This document shows, in pieces, positions 13,095-24,181 of a DNA stretch of 64,000 bases. The DNA is from Siphonodentalium dalli. Lineage: Eukaryota; Mollusca; Scaphopoda; Gadilida; Siphonodentaliidae. The stretch lies in the NCBI GenBank assembly GCA_032622095.1, contig CP136062.1, positions 154,996,875-155,060,874 on the forward strand, in the 5' to 3' direction. The notes under the pieces are model-generated. The model ran no database searches. It had not been told where the DNA came from and was given only the letters and a program-made list of their open reading frames with translations. Made by a program: the position numbers and the translations under genes. Each line of letters opens with the position of its first letter. The stretch's first letter is position 1.

Positions 13095-13552
13095 TGTAAT
13101 ACTTTCAGACGACGTCGACGTATGTAAGTAGGGTTAATCGTAGCTGAAAGTTCAATGTCTTTAGCTGAAATGCCGGTGTCCTAATCTTCTGGGAATTATA
13201 ACTCTGAGTGGATGACCTATAATTATGGGTCATTGACTTTTAGAGTTAAATGCTTTGTCAAAGCGGATTATTAATTGTCCATCTGGTTTGATGTAAGCGA
13301 CACGTGTCCCAGTCAGATCACGACATTTGGCGGCTAAGGGCGTTGTCCTTTTCGGCGGATATATACTAGGAGAGCCAAGCTCTCGGAGACTCTTGCTCGG
13401 ACTCTCGATTCGAACGCATTAGCGAGAAACAATGTTATTACACTTTTCTCCGTGGCCACCTGATGTGACTATTGTAAATATTTGTACAATAAAATTCATC
13501 AACGTGTTTCCGAGAATTCCAACTTAATGGTTAGAACCTGGGGAGTGCTACA
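13095..13552 (+). repeat. 3' LTR
   Basis: 458 bp, nearly identical to the left LTR. The differences I noticed are GTATGTA/GTAAGTA, AACCATG/AACAATG and TCCATGG/TCCGTGG. It is followed by AGAT (13553-13556). Confidence 0.88.
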
Positions 13553-13736
13553 AGATGTCTTGAAGCGAAAAGTGCTATGATCGCGCTTATCAATAAAATC
13601 ACTTTGGGGGATTTCCTCCTCGAATTCTCTTTCCGCCCGAACAAATACCAAGGGAGCAACTCATGAGATGATACATTTACAGGTAATCCGATTAAGCACC
13701 CATCAACTCATGAGATGATACATTTACAGGTAATCC

Positions 13737-14135
13737 GATTAAGCACCCATCAATTACTAATTCTTTGGCTTCGGGGGTAAAAGACAATTTGATTCGAGGC
13801 GAGGAACACGCCCTTCAAAGAACAGAGCGACTTTTTAAATTTGATAATTTGATATCTGGTCCACTTGTTTGCTCAAACGGGCAAATTGCGGGTGTAATGT
13901 GGATAACTCTAAAATCGATTGGTTACTATTGTTAGTAATAACCAATTGATTTTAGTGTTATCCATCTTACACTGCAATATGTCCGTAATGTGTCCGTTTG
14001 AGCACGCAAATTATCAGATATTAGATATCTGATCAATCTGACCCTCGAAGGGTAAGTTCATCGACTCGAATCAAATGCTTTACCCCCAAAGCGAAAGAAA
14101 TATTATTTATGGGTTTTTAATCTGATTGAGTTCCT
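13737..14135. mobile_element. Hairpin miniature element, TTAA family, right-arm copy
   Basis: Inverted partner of 2296-2700. It ends at its outer side with AATCTGATTGAGTTCCT followed by TTAA at 14136-14139. The subterminal block GATTCGA..CGA.GAAC is present in both stems. It belongs to the duplicated arm and is not an independent insertion. Confidence 0.6.
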
Positions 14136-14396
14136 TTAAATTACTAGTAGGACTTGTTTCTGGGATACTCTTCACTTATTTTCCCCCACATCTAGCACGC
14201 TGAACCAAATTACAAGGGTTTGTTCGCTCAAACCACAGAGGAGCGGACCGCTAGATAAATACCTGTTGTTTCTAATACCACATCAAGTCACACTCAGAAG
14301 TATGTGCAACTCTGTAATGTTTGCTCCGCATATTTGCATGGAAATCCCCATTCAAAATTGGTCATTTGACCTCCCCTGAATTATTTCACGCTGTTT

Positions 14397-15812
14397 ATGC
14401 ATTGTCATATTTATCCACGCTATCAACATTCTTCATTCCAGGACAGTTGTTTACAAATTAACTGCAAACCAGGACACGTACCACTGAATGGAATGTGTGT
14501 TACACCTTATATATCCACATCGCGTATTCCAGTCGACATAAGAATATACAGTCCCTGTGGAGTAACCTATCTGGATGTAAACAGTACAGAAATGGAATTC
14601 GTTGGACAGTTTATTTCTCAACATTTATTGTCATTATATGGTGGATCCAACAGCTGTATTCATCGAACAACTAAAATACATTTATCGAACCAGGTGTCGG
14701 TTACTGGAGATATCCGCCGGTTTGCATGTCGTGCGTTTGGTTTAGCTGATATACCCACAATCAAGTTGATAGAAATGAATACCTGGCTTGAAACAAATGC
14801 TTTTGAAATCAGCACGAACGGAAGCGTTTCTGTCATACACAATAAGAGCCAGTTATCAAATGAGACATGCCATGTGTCCAATAACTCTCAGCAATCAACC
14901 CCCTTCGATTGCTCGACTGTTATTATCACCAAGGAACAGAAAAATTTCCTTGATGCCTTTGGAGGAATCAGTTCCGTACTGAAGAACATTTCCAAAGAAT
15001 CACAAGACGCGACTTCAATAAACGTATGCATTGATGATTTCAAAAGTCTAGAGCGTTTGATTAGAGATCGCAAACAAACAATGGTTTATAACTATTTCCA
15101 CGAGTCTCAAATTCTTACATGCCGACTTTTATCCGTCTCAATTACATGTTTGGGATTAACTATCGTTGTATATGCTCTTAATCCTGACCTCCACAATCTT
15201 CAAGGTCGCCTGGTTCTGAACACGGTCGTATCCCTATTGACTTCTTGCATCATTACGTTTGTAGCCAACATATTCGGATGGAACAAAAGGATTTGCTATT
15301 TCACAGGTGGCTTGTCACACTATTCGTGGCTTGCATCCCTCTGTTGGTCGACAGCAATTGGAATACAGCTGTTGCAAGATTTCGCGCCATTACAGATTCC
15401 GGAGAGCCGAAGCTTCAGCTCATTATGGAACACACTTTGGATATACAGTTGTATTTGCTATAGCTTACCTCATGTTATCGTCGCCATTTCGATGGCGCTG
15501 GACGAATCGAACACATTTGATATGCAATATGGAACAAACCAATGCTTCTTGAACAACAAGATGGCAATTGCCTTCGCATTTGCGCTGCCAGTTGTATGTG
15601 GACTGCTCGTAAACTGCGTATCTTTGGTGTACGTTGTAACTACTTACTTCATCAGATCATCGGCGATTCGCTGCAATCATTCCACATGGCCGACATTGCT
15701 GGCAGTTACTGCGAAACTATTTGTCGTCCTCAGTCTGACATGGCTGTTTGGTTTCGCTGCTACTTGGTCTGACGACACTCTGCGTTTTGTACACGTGGTC
15801 CTCAACAGCCTG
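14397..15812 (+). pseudogene. Class-B-like 7TM receptor, 5' portion, interrupted in TM7
   Basis: 472 codons of a secretin/adhesion/Methuselah-like receptor. A Cys-rich N-terminal segment (CKPGHVPLNGMC, residues 23-34) leads a likely extracellular domain with several N-x-S/T sites. Hydrophobic segments follow at about 239-261, 270-291, 302-327, 344-367, 388-418 and 433-456, and TM7 begins near 461. TM6 holds the family signature TWLFGF. No GPS cleavage motif is seen, which favours a Methuselah-like type. The frame ends with S-L, encoded by AGCCTG, where the 17.7-kb element enters. The rest of TM7 and the tail are at 33563-33742. Reading through the junction gives a chimera with 47 element-encoded residues, ending at 15956. 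The first exon boundary may be 14442 (acceptor TTCTTCATTCCAG, phase 0), with signal-peptide exons lying further upstream, so the ATG at 14397 is uncertain. Confidence 0.85.
15807..15812. repeat. Left 6-bp target-site duplication AGCCTG
   Basis: AGCCTG ends the receptor frame and directly precedes TGCTGCATAGACGCTGG. The same six bases follow the inverted terminus at 33557-33562. Confidence 0.92.
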
Positions 15813-15925
15813 TGCTGCATAGACGCTGGTTTGGGGACAAAAAGGTACATTATAGAAGTACATTGGAAGTACGGGTACATATTATACTGCCCTATTGTCT
15901 ACCGACATCAAAGGAGATCAAAGGA

Positions 15926-16011
15926 AAGTACCCCGCCCCCGCACCGTATGACGTAATGACGTTGTATGTAAACAAAGATCAAAGTACCACCGCCCCCGCA
16001 CCGTATGACGT
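15926..16011 (+). repeat. Subterminal GC-rich direct repeats with TGACGT, left end
   Basis: Two copies of a block of about 30 bp (15926-15954 and 15981-16011) share CGCCCCCGCACCGTATGACG. GATCAAAG precedes the second copy, and GATCAAAGG also occurs just before the first. Each ends in the CRE half-site TGACGT, and a further TGACGT-type half-site lies between them. Repeated subterminal motifs are typical transposase-binding sites, though enhancer or origin function is also possible. The mirror pair is at about 33358-33443. Confidence 0.7.
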
Positions 16012-16269
16012 GGCGACGCGTGGGTGTTTGAGTATACGCGTGTGTGTATTTGTATACGTCACGGTTGTGGGGGGTCCTTCGGTATATGGATGTGTACTTC
16101 GTGGGTGTGGCTATTTGACAATGGTTGTATACGCTTTCGGGCCCTTGAGAACTGTACAATGGGCAATCGTATACTTCCGTCATCGAAGTACGTCGTGTAT
16201 ACTGTTCATCAGGTACAAAGTATATTTGACAATGATGGTGTAATGAGTCATTACAATCTAACGCAATCC

Positions 16270-17079
16270 CTTACTTCCGGCGCAACGCCTGAGTCATTGG
16301 AATCTGATGCAATACTTCCGGATGAACCCTACCGGCTGACTCCACGCTTATTGGCCCAGCAGTTCTGGAACCTTCTCCGATATATCCACTTTTCTGGACC
16401 CTATTAAAAATCCCTTCATAATTGCAAAGGCATAGTACATGATCCCTTTACGTTTCATACCTGTGTCGTATGTGTTTCTTTAATTTGATACCTGTAATCG
16501 AATTCTCAGGAATAAATCAAAATGCACCGGGGGATAAAACACGTGTCAATATCCAATAAACTAAATCACAGCGATTTGTTTCCGCACACAACACAACAGG
16601 CAGACAGATTCTCGAAGCTTCGTAATTAAACACACGTTTAAGTCATTAACTGCCACGATACAGATCAACATGTCTGTTATTGAAAAATGCATGTTCCTAA
16701 CGGCTTCTGTGCAAGGGGTTTGTGAATAGAGTGGGGGGGATGAGTGTATGAGACCATCACTTCATAGATTTTCCTGGCAATCCAACTTAAAGCATTTATG
16801 AAGTATGTAGGGACACCGATCATTATACATTTTCACAAACAGATACACACTAATCGGTTCAGACTGGCGGTACACTATTCTCTTGAATTCCACATCTGTT
16901 AATAATATTTATTAAAATATATCTCTTCTGGTGCTCTATATGCTTTCTTTAATCGTTCTGCCTTACAAATCTTTACATATTACGTATCATTACGTATCAA
17001 CTCAACTCAATTATGCAATACTTCTCACAACTACCCCCTCTCCCAGCATCTCATCCCCTTTATCTCTCTCTTCTCACTC

Positions 17080-17118
<39 letters not shown>

Positions 17119-18512
17119 ATCTCTATGTCTCTCTCTCTCTGGTGTATCCCTGTAAACAAATTCTCAGAAATCATTTAGCGCATCGACCATATATATATTT
17201 CAAAATATCTAATAATACATATGCAGATTACCTCTAGGAAACAAGAATTTTCTAGAATGTGAAAAAACAATAACAGAGGGTATCTCCTATAATATAATAT
17301 TCTCAAAGTCGTCACGTGACCTGACAGTTGGGCAGTAAACTCATTAGAATCGACAACGCACTGTCTGTTTATCAAAAGCACTTGTATCACATGCTCTGCC
17401 AATGCATTTGGAATGTTCGCCATATAAGCTTCAGTTTGAATCGCTCAAGTCCATGGTCCCCATAACATGTTCTCATTTGAAGACATTTGAAGAGCGTCTG
17501 GTTTAATCTCATGGTAAAGTATTGCACAATCATTCACAGAATAGATTAATGGAATCATTCTGCAATTTTCGAAGCTTCACATTCTCCAGCCATTGCTCTG
17601 CTGTTTGAATCCACATTATTAAAAAGATTAACATCTCTCGCCCGATGCGCTATAACCTTCATCACAAACACATGTCATTAAGTGTGCTGACAGAGGCAAC
17701 AAAGCTAAGGTCTCGTCTTTCTCGCAATATATTAAACCCTCGAGTTATCTACCTTCTTGAATATTCCCCTTTAGTAAAGTAAATGATCTGTATACAGGTA
17801 ATATTACTTTCATGGTCGTATGTAACCAAACGAGGCCCCTCTCATACTCTAGCAAACATAAAAGAGTAGCGGAAGAAAGAGAGAGGGGCAGAGAGAGAGA
17901 GAGAGCCAGGCGTAGAGGTGTGTTGTTTTATGGCTATATATTTCATGCACATAGATCACATACAGTAATGCCCTAATTAATCGACCCCTTATCCACAACA
18001 GAATTATTGGTATTTTCAGGATTTAGTCGGAAATATGGCTTGCTGTCATTAATCGGAAAGCTCTCACGGGGTTATGTGTGTTTCATAACCTTGGAGACGT
18101 TCGTATCGATGTTTGGTGCTGCTAGTAAATAACCAATACTTACTTCAGGCGCAACACCTGAGTCATTGGAATTTCAATGCAATCTTTGTGTGAACCCTAA
18201 CGACTCACTCCCCGCTCATTGGACACATGTAATCTTCAACCACGCAATTTTTCTGGAACATTCTACATGTGGAAATTCCACAACATTCTATTTGACTAGT
18301 ATTGAAAATTCCTTCATAATTTCATAATGGCATCGTATATGGTCCGTTTAAAATACCTGTATGTGGCCCCTTTAAGCTATGTATCCCGACTAATGGTACA
18401 CTGTTATTTCAATGGCAAACTTGATTAAATCATCTCTAACATTCGTTATACTTTTTCTCTAACTACCACTTTACAATATGGTGTATATAATCGAACTATC
18501 AGGAATCAATCA
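16270..18512 (+). repeat. Diverged duplicated block inside left arm
   Basis: About 16270-16520 and 18146-18512 are diverged direct copies. Both start CGCAAC(G/A)CCTGAGTCATTGGAAT, then share GAACCCTA, CCTTCATAAT, a TACCTGT block and TCGAA.T.TCAGGAAT. The second copy has extra sequence. The stretch between them holds a CT microsatellite (about 17063-17145) and an unremarkable interval. The mirror pair is in the right arm. Confidence 0.55.
17063..17145. repeat. CT/TC microsatellite, left arm
   Basis: A nearly pure CT run with interruptions. The corresponding GA run in the right arm (about 32231-32305) differs in length and interruptions, an expected fast-evolving difference between arms. Confidence 0.85.
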
Positions 18513-19414
18513 ACGCCTTACCCATAGATATTTGAACATACAACTGAACGCATTTAGGGTCACATACATTAAATGTGTTTTGGGCGGGTCAAATCGTGAC
18601 CCCGACATGACGTTCACCTTTAAAATGGTAAATTCAAGGTTAAATCGCGCAATTCTCCGAAAATCAGAGGGAAACATCCCGGACGAAGTAGGGTCCACCA
18701 GCTACTATTATATATTTCTAGATTTAGTTACAAACTAAATACCTGTATATTGTACAAAGAAATGTTTGACAAATATATCTGTATCAATATTACCATACGG
18801 GTCATTAAAATAGATATGACGAAACAAATTTTGAAGGGTGCATGTATCAGGTAAATTTTTATATTTCAAATGATGACAGGAATGCGGAAAGTTGAAGTAC
18901 CTACGTAATACTGGCTATCCGAATGAAGAGATATACATGTATATAAAAACCAAAATAGAAGATGACTGCTGGCGACAATGTTTTCCAAAAAATTTCAAAG
19001 CATTCGATAGCTCCCATCTAGTTGTCAGCCCGAAGATCAATATAAAGTGTGGTGACTATCAGATGAGGGATATGTCTGTACAGTTGCTAAACAATTCAGT
19101 CATGCAAAAGAGGATCAAACAGTAAGATACCAAATTGCTGCCTGTGGTAATGTTTTTTAACGAAATTCGGGAAAATTAGATTACCCTCACCCTGGTTATC
19201 CAGAAGATCGTTGTGGAATCTGGTGACGATCGGACAGGGGGTGTCGTCTGTAGGATCAACCAAATTATTTAGCCATAAAATAGTAAAATTCAAGAACACC
19301 GCTGGCAGTGATGTCGCAAATCTATGTTAAACGACAGTAGCATTATAACAGAGTGGTCACTTACCTTCAAGTAAAAAAAAGTACCATTATGTTCTCATTT
19401 TCTATCTTATCATT

Positions 19415-19790
19415 ATGAAATTTGTCACGTGCGTGCCAGACGTCACTTAGAGGTCAGCACCATATTTTGGTTCGAATATTTTTCAATAACATGGCTGCCA
19501 GACTATTTCGAATTTTAGATATTTAAAATAAAATGTCAGGCTTAATTCACGCCGAACCACGGGTTCTCGGTTGAGAAACTTGGCCTCCAGTTGTCATCTT
19601 TTATTTAAGTCATAAATGCACTTCGAATTTTAAAGTGTCATAGTGGGCTTATGTTTCCACCAATCATTATGCAATTTGGCGAGTACGTGCCCGACGTCAC
19701 TCAGATGTTATCACGAGATTTTAGTTCGAATCATACGAAAAACATGGCCGCTATTTTGTTTTTAAGTGATAAAACTACAGAACGAGGTGC
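19415..19790 (+). repeat. Two diverged copies of a ~120-bp unit, left arm
   Basis: About 19415-19520 and 19660-19770 share ATCATTATG.AATTTG, CGTGCC.GACGTCACT, TTCGAAT and AACATGGC.GC in the same order. The mirror pair is at about 29600-29950. No coding frame spans both copies. Confidence 0.55.
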
Positions 19791-20019
19791 AGAGTTTGGT
19801 CGTGTCGTGGTATTTCTCAAGTCATTCTCATTCTGTAGTGTTATTACAAAAATCACAAGATAATCGAAGAAGGTCATGCCAGAGAATAATTTCGACATGG
19901 TTTTCTACACGTGGGTCGGCTTTTCCATAGCAGTAAAACTGAACGCATCTTTTAATAATTTACACATTTTATTATTTATCAAACACAATCCATTTATTAC
20001 ATTACATAATAATTACAGT

Positions 20020-20541
20020 TTAAAACGAATCAGGTGTATATGTTTTGCATAATTCCGGTGAACAGAAACTACACATTAAAAAGCCAAGCTGATTTTTTTT
20101 ATGATCCTCTTGCATGTAGCAGGGTACTAAAGTTTGTAGTTCCGGTACAGCCACAGTGACGTCATTAATGGTGGACATCAACTGTTCAAATTCTGAGTGG
20201 TTGAGAGTTACACCTGTCTTCGTAGGGCAAAGTGTCTCACTGTCTTTCGGGTAAAAGAATTTTCGGATATGTACAACACGGTGTTCATGATCATAAGTCA
20301 CGTGTTCATTATGTCCGATATGTATCCTTTCCAAAGAAGATCTGCTTTGTAAATGTTCATACACTTTCTGTGCGTTATCAGCTAATTCCAGCCACTGTTG
20401 TAATCGCAGGCAGGCGCCGAATTTAGTAGGGAACTTCCCATCGTTCCATATTCTGATGTCTATATTTTTTATGCTTTTATATTCACCGACGGTAAGGTAT
20501 CTATCCCGTCCTAAGTGTTTTGTGAAAATTTTAGAATTCAT
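20020..20541 (-). CDS. Double PC4-like domain protein, left-arm copy
   Basis: 173 residues, identical in translation to the right-arm copy at 28827-29348. Residues 11-60 (GRDRYLTVGEYKSIKNIDIR, then PTKFG, then a W-containing segment) match the ssDNA-binding fold of the transcription coactivator PC4/p15. Residues 75-128 repeat the pattern (VHIRKFFYPKDS, then PTKTGVTLN), giving a second module. The C-terminal part (about 129-173) is unassigned and has a Cys-x2-Cys pair. It presumably binds single-stranded DNA and acts in transcription or replication. It lies 326 bp downstream of the BIR-RING gene on the same strand, with its own CRE/TATA promoter and AATAAA signals. No introns are seen. Confidence 0.75.
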   Translation of the reverse strand: MNSKIFTKHLGRDRYLTVGEYKSIKNIDIRIWNDGKFPTKFGACLRLQQWLELADNAQKVYEHLQSRSSLERIHIGHNEHVTYDHEHRVVHIRKFFYPKDSETLCPTKTGVTLNHSEFEQLMSTINDVTVAVPELQTLVPCYMQEDHKKNQLGFLMCSFCSPELCKTYTPDSF

Positions 20542-20599
20542 GGTGTCGTTTCGATGAACGCTGAACTGAAAATGTCGGAGGCGCGTGGATGTATTACGT

Positions 20600-20619
20600 T
20601 TATACCCTATATGACGTCA
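20600..20619 (-). promoter_or_regulatory. CRE plus TATA promoter of PC4-like gene, left arm
   Basis: Read on the minus strand, TGACGTCA (20612-20619) stands just upstream of TATAAA (20600-20605). The PC4-like start codon is about 60 bp downstream. It is the exact mirror of the right-arm promoter. Confidence 0.6.
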
Positions 20620-20867
20620 TTGGGCGGTCCCATCACAACCGTTTCAAAGTATATAATCAATCAGATTGCCCCCCGGAATCGTATTAGTCAAATATGGAAG
20701 GGCCAATCATGTTTCGATCAGAGGGAACTCTCAGACAGTGGCTCGGAAGTACATTAGCTAAATACAGAATAAAGGGGTTTCGTGGTAAACTGTCTCGGCC
20801 TATAGGAAAGGGCCGGAAATGACACGCAACCGTGATTCAGGGTATTCATAACGCAGGTATGAATCAT

Positions 20868-21593
20868 TTAACCAAAAGTTTTGGCATAGGCACGCACTAC
20901 GCTTCTGCACAAGGGACAAGTCTCAGAACCGAGCGCGCACATGCCACACATTGCTACGTGTCCACATGGTAAAATCACACAGTTTTTATTCTTCTCTAGA
21001 CAAATGATACATTTGCATTCTTCAGAATCGTCTACTGCCGTATCAGGCCAGTCATCTTCATAGGAACCAGACAGTCTCTCATCGTTTATTTCAGTCATTT
21101 CTTCGAAATTAACGGTAAGGTCATCTACTGAAAATGTATTCATGTCTTGAACAGAGGCACTATCCACGGGACGTTGCAATGAAACATTTGCTGGTACATC
21201 GGGGATTTCCATTAAATATCTCGGTCTGTTCCACTGTTTATACCTATCTTCAGGCAGGAAACGTTGCAAATAATTGAGATAGCTACAATTTGGAAAGAAA
21301 CGGTAATGTTCAGTTCGAGGATCATCTCTCTTTTCCCATTGCCACAACCTACATCCGCAACTATAACATATGGTTTTATCAGCGGTCTTTGTGAAAAAGA
21401 AACCAGCTCCAGCTATTTTAGCAGCCTCCACGGGCGAGGTCCAGTTTACGAAAGAAGCTAATCTCGAGTGAAAATTTCGATACTCTGGGTATGACGGTTT
21501 CCAAGCCACAGTAAGACCATACACGTTTAAAAGTTCTGGTATCGTGCTTACACTATTATCGCTCGAATCAGCGGCGTGCGGCGGGATATCCAT
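20868..21593 (-). CDS. BIR-RING inhibitor-of-apoptosis protein, left-arm copy
   Basis: 241 residues with one BIR domain (about 41-109) and a C-terminal RING. BIR zinc ligands are C76, C79, H96 and C103 with canonical spacing (C-x2-C-x16-H-x6-C). RING ligands are C195, C198, C210, H212, C216, C219, C226 and C229, and it ends AYAKTFG. The family binds caspases or IAP-antagonist proteins through BIR and acts as a ubiquitin ligase through RING. Residue 207 is Ile here and Leu in the right-arm copy, the only protein difference I see. An in-frame GTG precedes the ATG; I use the ATG. It is intronless and followed at 326 bp by the PC4-like gene. Similar proteins occur in expanded mollusc families and in some large DNA viruses. 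Confidence 0.9.
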   Translation of the reverse strand: MDIPPHAADSSDNSVSTIPELLNVYGLTVAWKPSYPEYRNFHSRLASFVNWTSPVEAAKIAGAGFFFTKTADKTICYSCGCRLWQWEKRDDPRTEHYRFFPNCSYLNYLQRFLPEDRYKQWNRPRYLMEIPDVPANVSLQRPVDSASVQDMNTFSVDDLTVNFEEMTEINDERLSGSYEDDWPDTAVDDSEECKCIICLEKNKNCVILPCGHVAMCGMCALGSETCPLCRSVVRAYAKTFG

Positions 21594-21599
21594 CACCTG

Positions 21600-24181
21600 T
21601 TATTTCTCCCCCACCCTGACAATCAGTATGAACCTGTAAATGTTAGTTCAAGCCTTATAACAATGGTAATATATAGAAACACGTTCATTGGCTGCTGTAT
21701 TAACATTATTATTATTGTTTATATAGATGTACTTATTTTTCTTTTTACAGATGGAAAATTTCCAGGCTGAACAATTTCATCGCAATGCGTGGATTCGAAA
21801 GTAGTGACCTTATGAGGGGAATTAATGCGAGAAGACAACGAATGACTCATTAAATAGGTCACTATACAACAGACTGGTTGAGTTGGAACCATAATTCCCA
21901 ATTTACAAAACCCTCTGTTTATTCGAGGAAATCCGCTAACTGAGACACGAGTTTCACGTCATGATGCAAAATCACGCAATCTGTGGCCCTAAATTTGCAC
22001 GTACCTAGTGAGCATTTGATATCTAATAGCGATCAATGAAGTATTTAGTTCTTATCATAATATTTATAACAGCCAATCAAAATCCGTTGATGGATTTAAC
22101 TATATAATACAAGGACAAACGGAATGAAAACATCTGTGCACCAACTTTATGTATTCCAGCCATAGTTCATTCATATTATTACTCTAAAATCTCCATTACA
22201 TGGCAAAACCAAAGGACCCATTTGATGTAGACTAGTATATAAATACTTACTTCATGTATTCTTTTCATCAATGATATGTATTGTAACACCTATAAATATA
22301 GTCTGTTATACAGAGGAAACATTACCCACAGCCTCATGCCACAAAAGGCCTACTATGTGAACACATGTGTATATTAATTCCATATTTTCTTGTCAAAACG
22401 CTCTATTATATAACGATGTATTCGTTAATCGTTCCTTTATCTTTATTGTTGTTAATTTATAGCATTGTTAGTAGAAATTTAATCTAAACTCGATAATATA
22501 TTGAAAATAATTCGTCAATACTGCTTTATTGGTGGTAACTGAACTTATTACATCATGTATGCAACTAAAACAAGCGAGACAACTCATAAATTTGTAATAG
22601 TTCTCATGTCTATGGCGGTTCACACAGTGTACATTTTCATTACCATTTAATGCGCACATTACTGATTTATGCATATGAACGCGTTTCCATGTTTCTTGAA
22701 GCAAATCCGTTACATATAAATACGTTATGACGTAAATTAAGTGTCATTTTCACTGTTAAATCACGTACAATATTAGCAAACGTGGTATTTCACACAAAAC
22801 TATATCGAAACGGCCATTTATCAAACGAAATGACATGTCTGGGATCAAACGTGCTAATCAGGCCTGTGTTTTCGCCAACAAGGGAGTTTGATTTTGGTTG
22901 TATATGATGGTTCAGTCATTATATGATACCTAATCGGTTGCACATGGTGCTGTCTAGGGTATATACTGTGCATGTATATTAAATGCTCCATTGATGTTAG
23001 GAGTGTTTCTTAATTATGCACTCTCTTTACTATGACTCAATTTTATTGTGTACATATCATAACTGGCATTATATGTATTTTTTATCATTTAATGTAATAA
23101 TTATTTTAAAAATACCGTGTATATCACAATACTTTACTATAGCCGATGTGTGTCTAGAAGCTTATTCATGCTATCATCACATACACTTGAATTAGATACT
23201 AACTATCGAGTTATGATTTTCCCTGTATTTTCATGCAATATTCGTGAATGGCAACAATCAGCAGTTCTTTTCTGATGAATGTCAAACGAGATTTCTCACT
23301 CCAATGCCCCCCTCTAACTGACATTTCGATAACCTTTATTGAATCTTAAACACTGTAATTTCTCTAATTTCTCCACGTTACTTCTCCTATACACGTAGTT
23401 CGATCAGCTGTCAATGTCATGTCTGGTGTTGCTGTTGTGTTCTTAATGGACCATCTGCTAACTAACGATGCGTGTCAGGTATGCATACTATTTGTTTTAA
23501 TATGCCTGGTATACATGTATTCTCAGACACTCACTCTCAGATGTATCTCTTCGGTAAAACACATAGATATGATATAGCTGTGCAGTAAGGTTCGTCCATG
23601 ACATTACTTCATTCCGACATTCTGATACATAGACCAATCACATAAAAGTAAAGAATGTACTCCCAATACGTTAGGCATATCTTTTAATCTGAGTGATGTC
23701 ACCACAAAACGCGAGGTTCAAAAACTTCAAAAATAGTTAAAAGTACACATTTTTTTATTTCGAATATCATTATTTATGGTCAATTTCGTGTTATGAAATG
23801 GACCATTTTATAAACGCGTAATATGTGATTAAAAAAACGGCTATTTGATAAAAATTTTAAACGCTATTATCACTATATTTGGAATATAAAAAACGTTGTA
23901 TTTGACGAAGTATGACAATGCAAAATGACTACTTTTATAAACGCGAATTTGAAAACACTAATATCGGAACGAATTTTAAACTAATTTCGTGTTATGAAAT
24001 GACTCATTTTATAATCGCGGTCTAGTCAAACGGGGAAACTAGTATGTATGTGTAAGTCGACTTAACGCGGACCTCATTAAACCCCACCCCTAAACACCTC
24101 CCCCTGTCCGGATGAAACCCTGACCAAAAAAAGGGGGATGGGGGGAGGGGGGCGCGCCGTTTTTTATGACAAAAAAATATG
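21600..24181. other. Inner part of left arm, no convincing gene
   Basis: AT-rich sequence upstream of the BIR-RING gene. A TTTATA (21718-21723) would be a TATA box for that gene on the minus strand. Short open frames of under 90 codons exist but show no known domain. The last 60 bp form a G-rich strand ending GGCGCGCC next to the unique centre. Confidence 0.45.
24124..24181 (+). other. G-rich inner arm boundary, left
   Basis: AGGGGGATGGGGGGAGGGGG followed by GCGCGCC and a short AT stretch lies at the inner end of the left arm. The plus strand has enough G runs for a quadruplex. The mirror tract is at 25178-25240. Confidence 0.6.

Larger units (their letters stand above)
8889..13552. mobile_element. 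Non-coding LTR retrotransposon (LARD-like), recent
   Basis: A 4,664-bp element with two 458-bp LTRs beginning TG and ending CA, flanked by AGAT on both sides. I saw only three base differences between the LTRs, so insertion is recent. The 3,748-bp interior has no gag or pol reading frame and no recognisable protease, reverse transcriptase or integrase, so it must depend on another element. A purine-rich stretch (AAAAAGGTGATGAGAG) precedes the right LTR and fits a polypurine tract. I could not identify the primer-binding tRNA after the left LTR. Confidence 0.88.
7009..14243 (-). repeat. Right arm of 12-kb inverted repeat
   Basis: Reverse complement of 2188-5731, split by an LTR retrotransposon into 7009-8888 and 13553-14243. 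It lacks the foldback element found in the left arm. It carries about 47-60 bp near 7570-7630 that are absent from the left arm. Its outer end lies about 150 bp upstream of the first receptor codons, so the whole structure may sit in an intron or just upstream of that gene. Confidence 0.85.
15813..24181 (+). repeat. Left arm / terminal inverted repeat (8.37 kb)
   Basis: Near-perfect reverse complement of 25178-33556. Positions in the two arms sum to about 49,368-49,370 along the outer two-thirds and to 49,358 inside the 10-bp indel, showing collinear arms. Genes in this arm read on the minus strand, toward the receptor 5' part. Confidence 0.92.

Noticed and set aside
16024-16407. 127-codon frame near the left end of the element
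   Set aside because: Composition looks random, it overlaps other open frames in the same region, and it covers part of a diverged non-coding repeat.
18478-18738. Overlapping frames on both strands at 18.5 kb and 30.7 kb
   Set aside because: They are mutually antisense and lie partly in a diverged repeat, with no domain.
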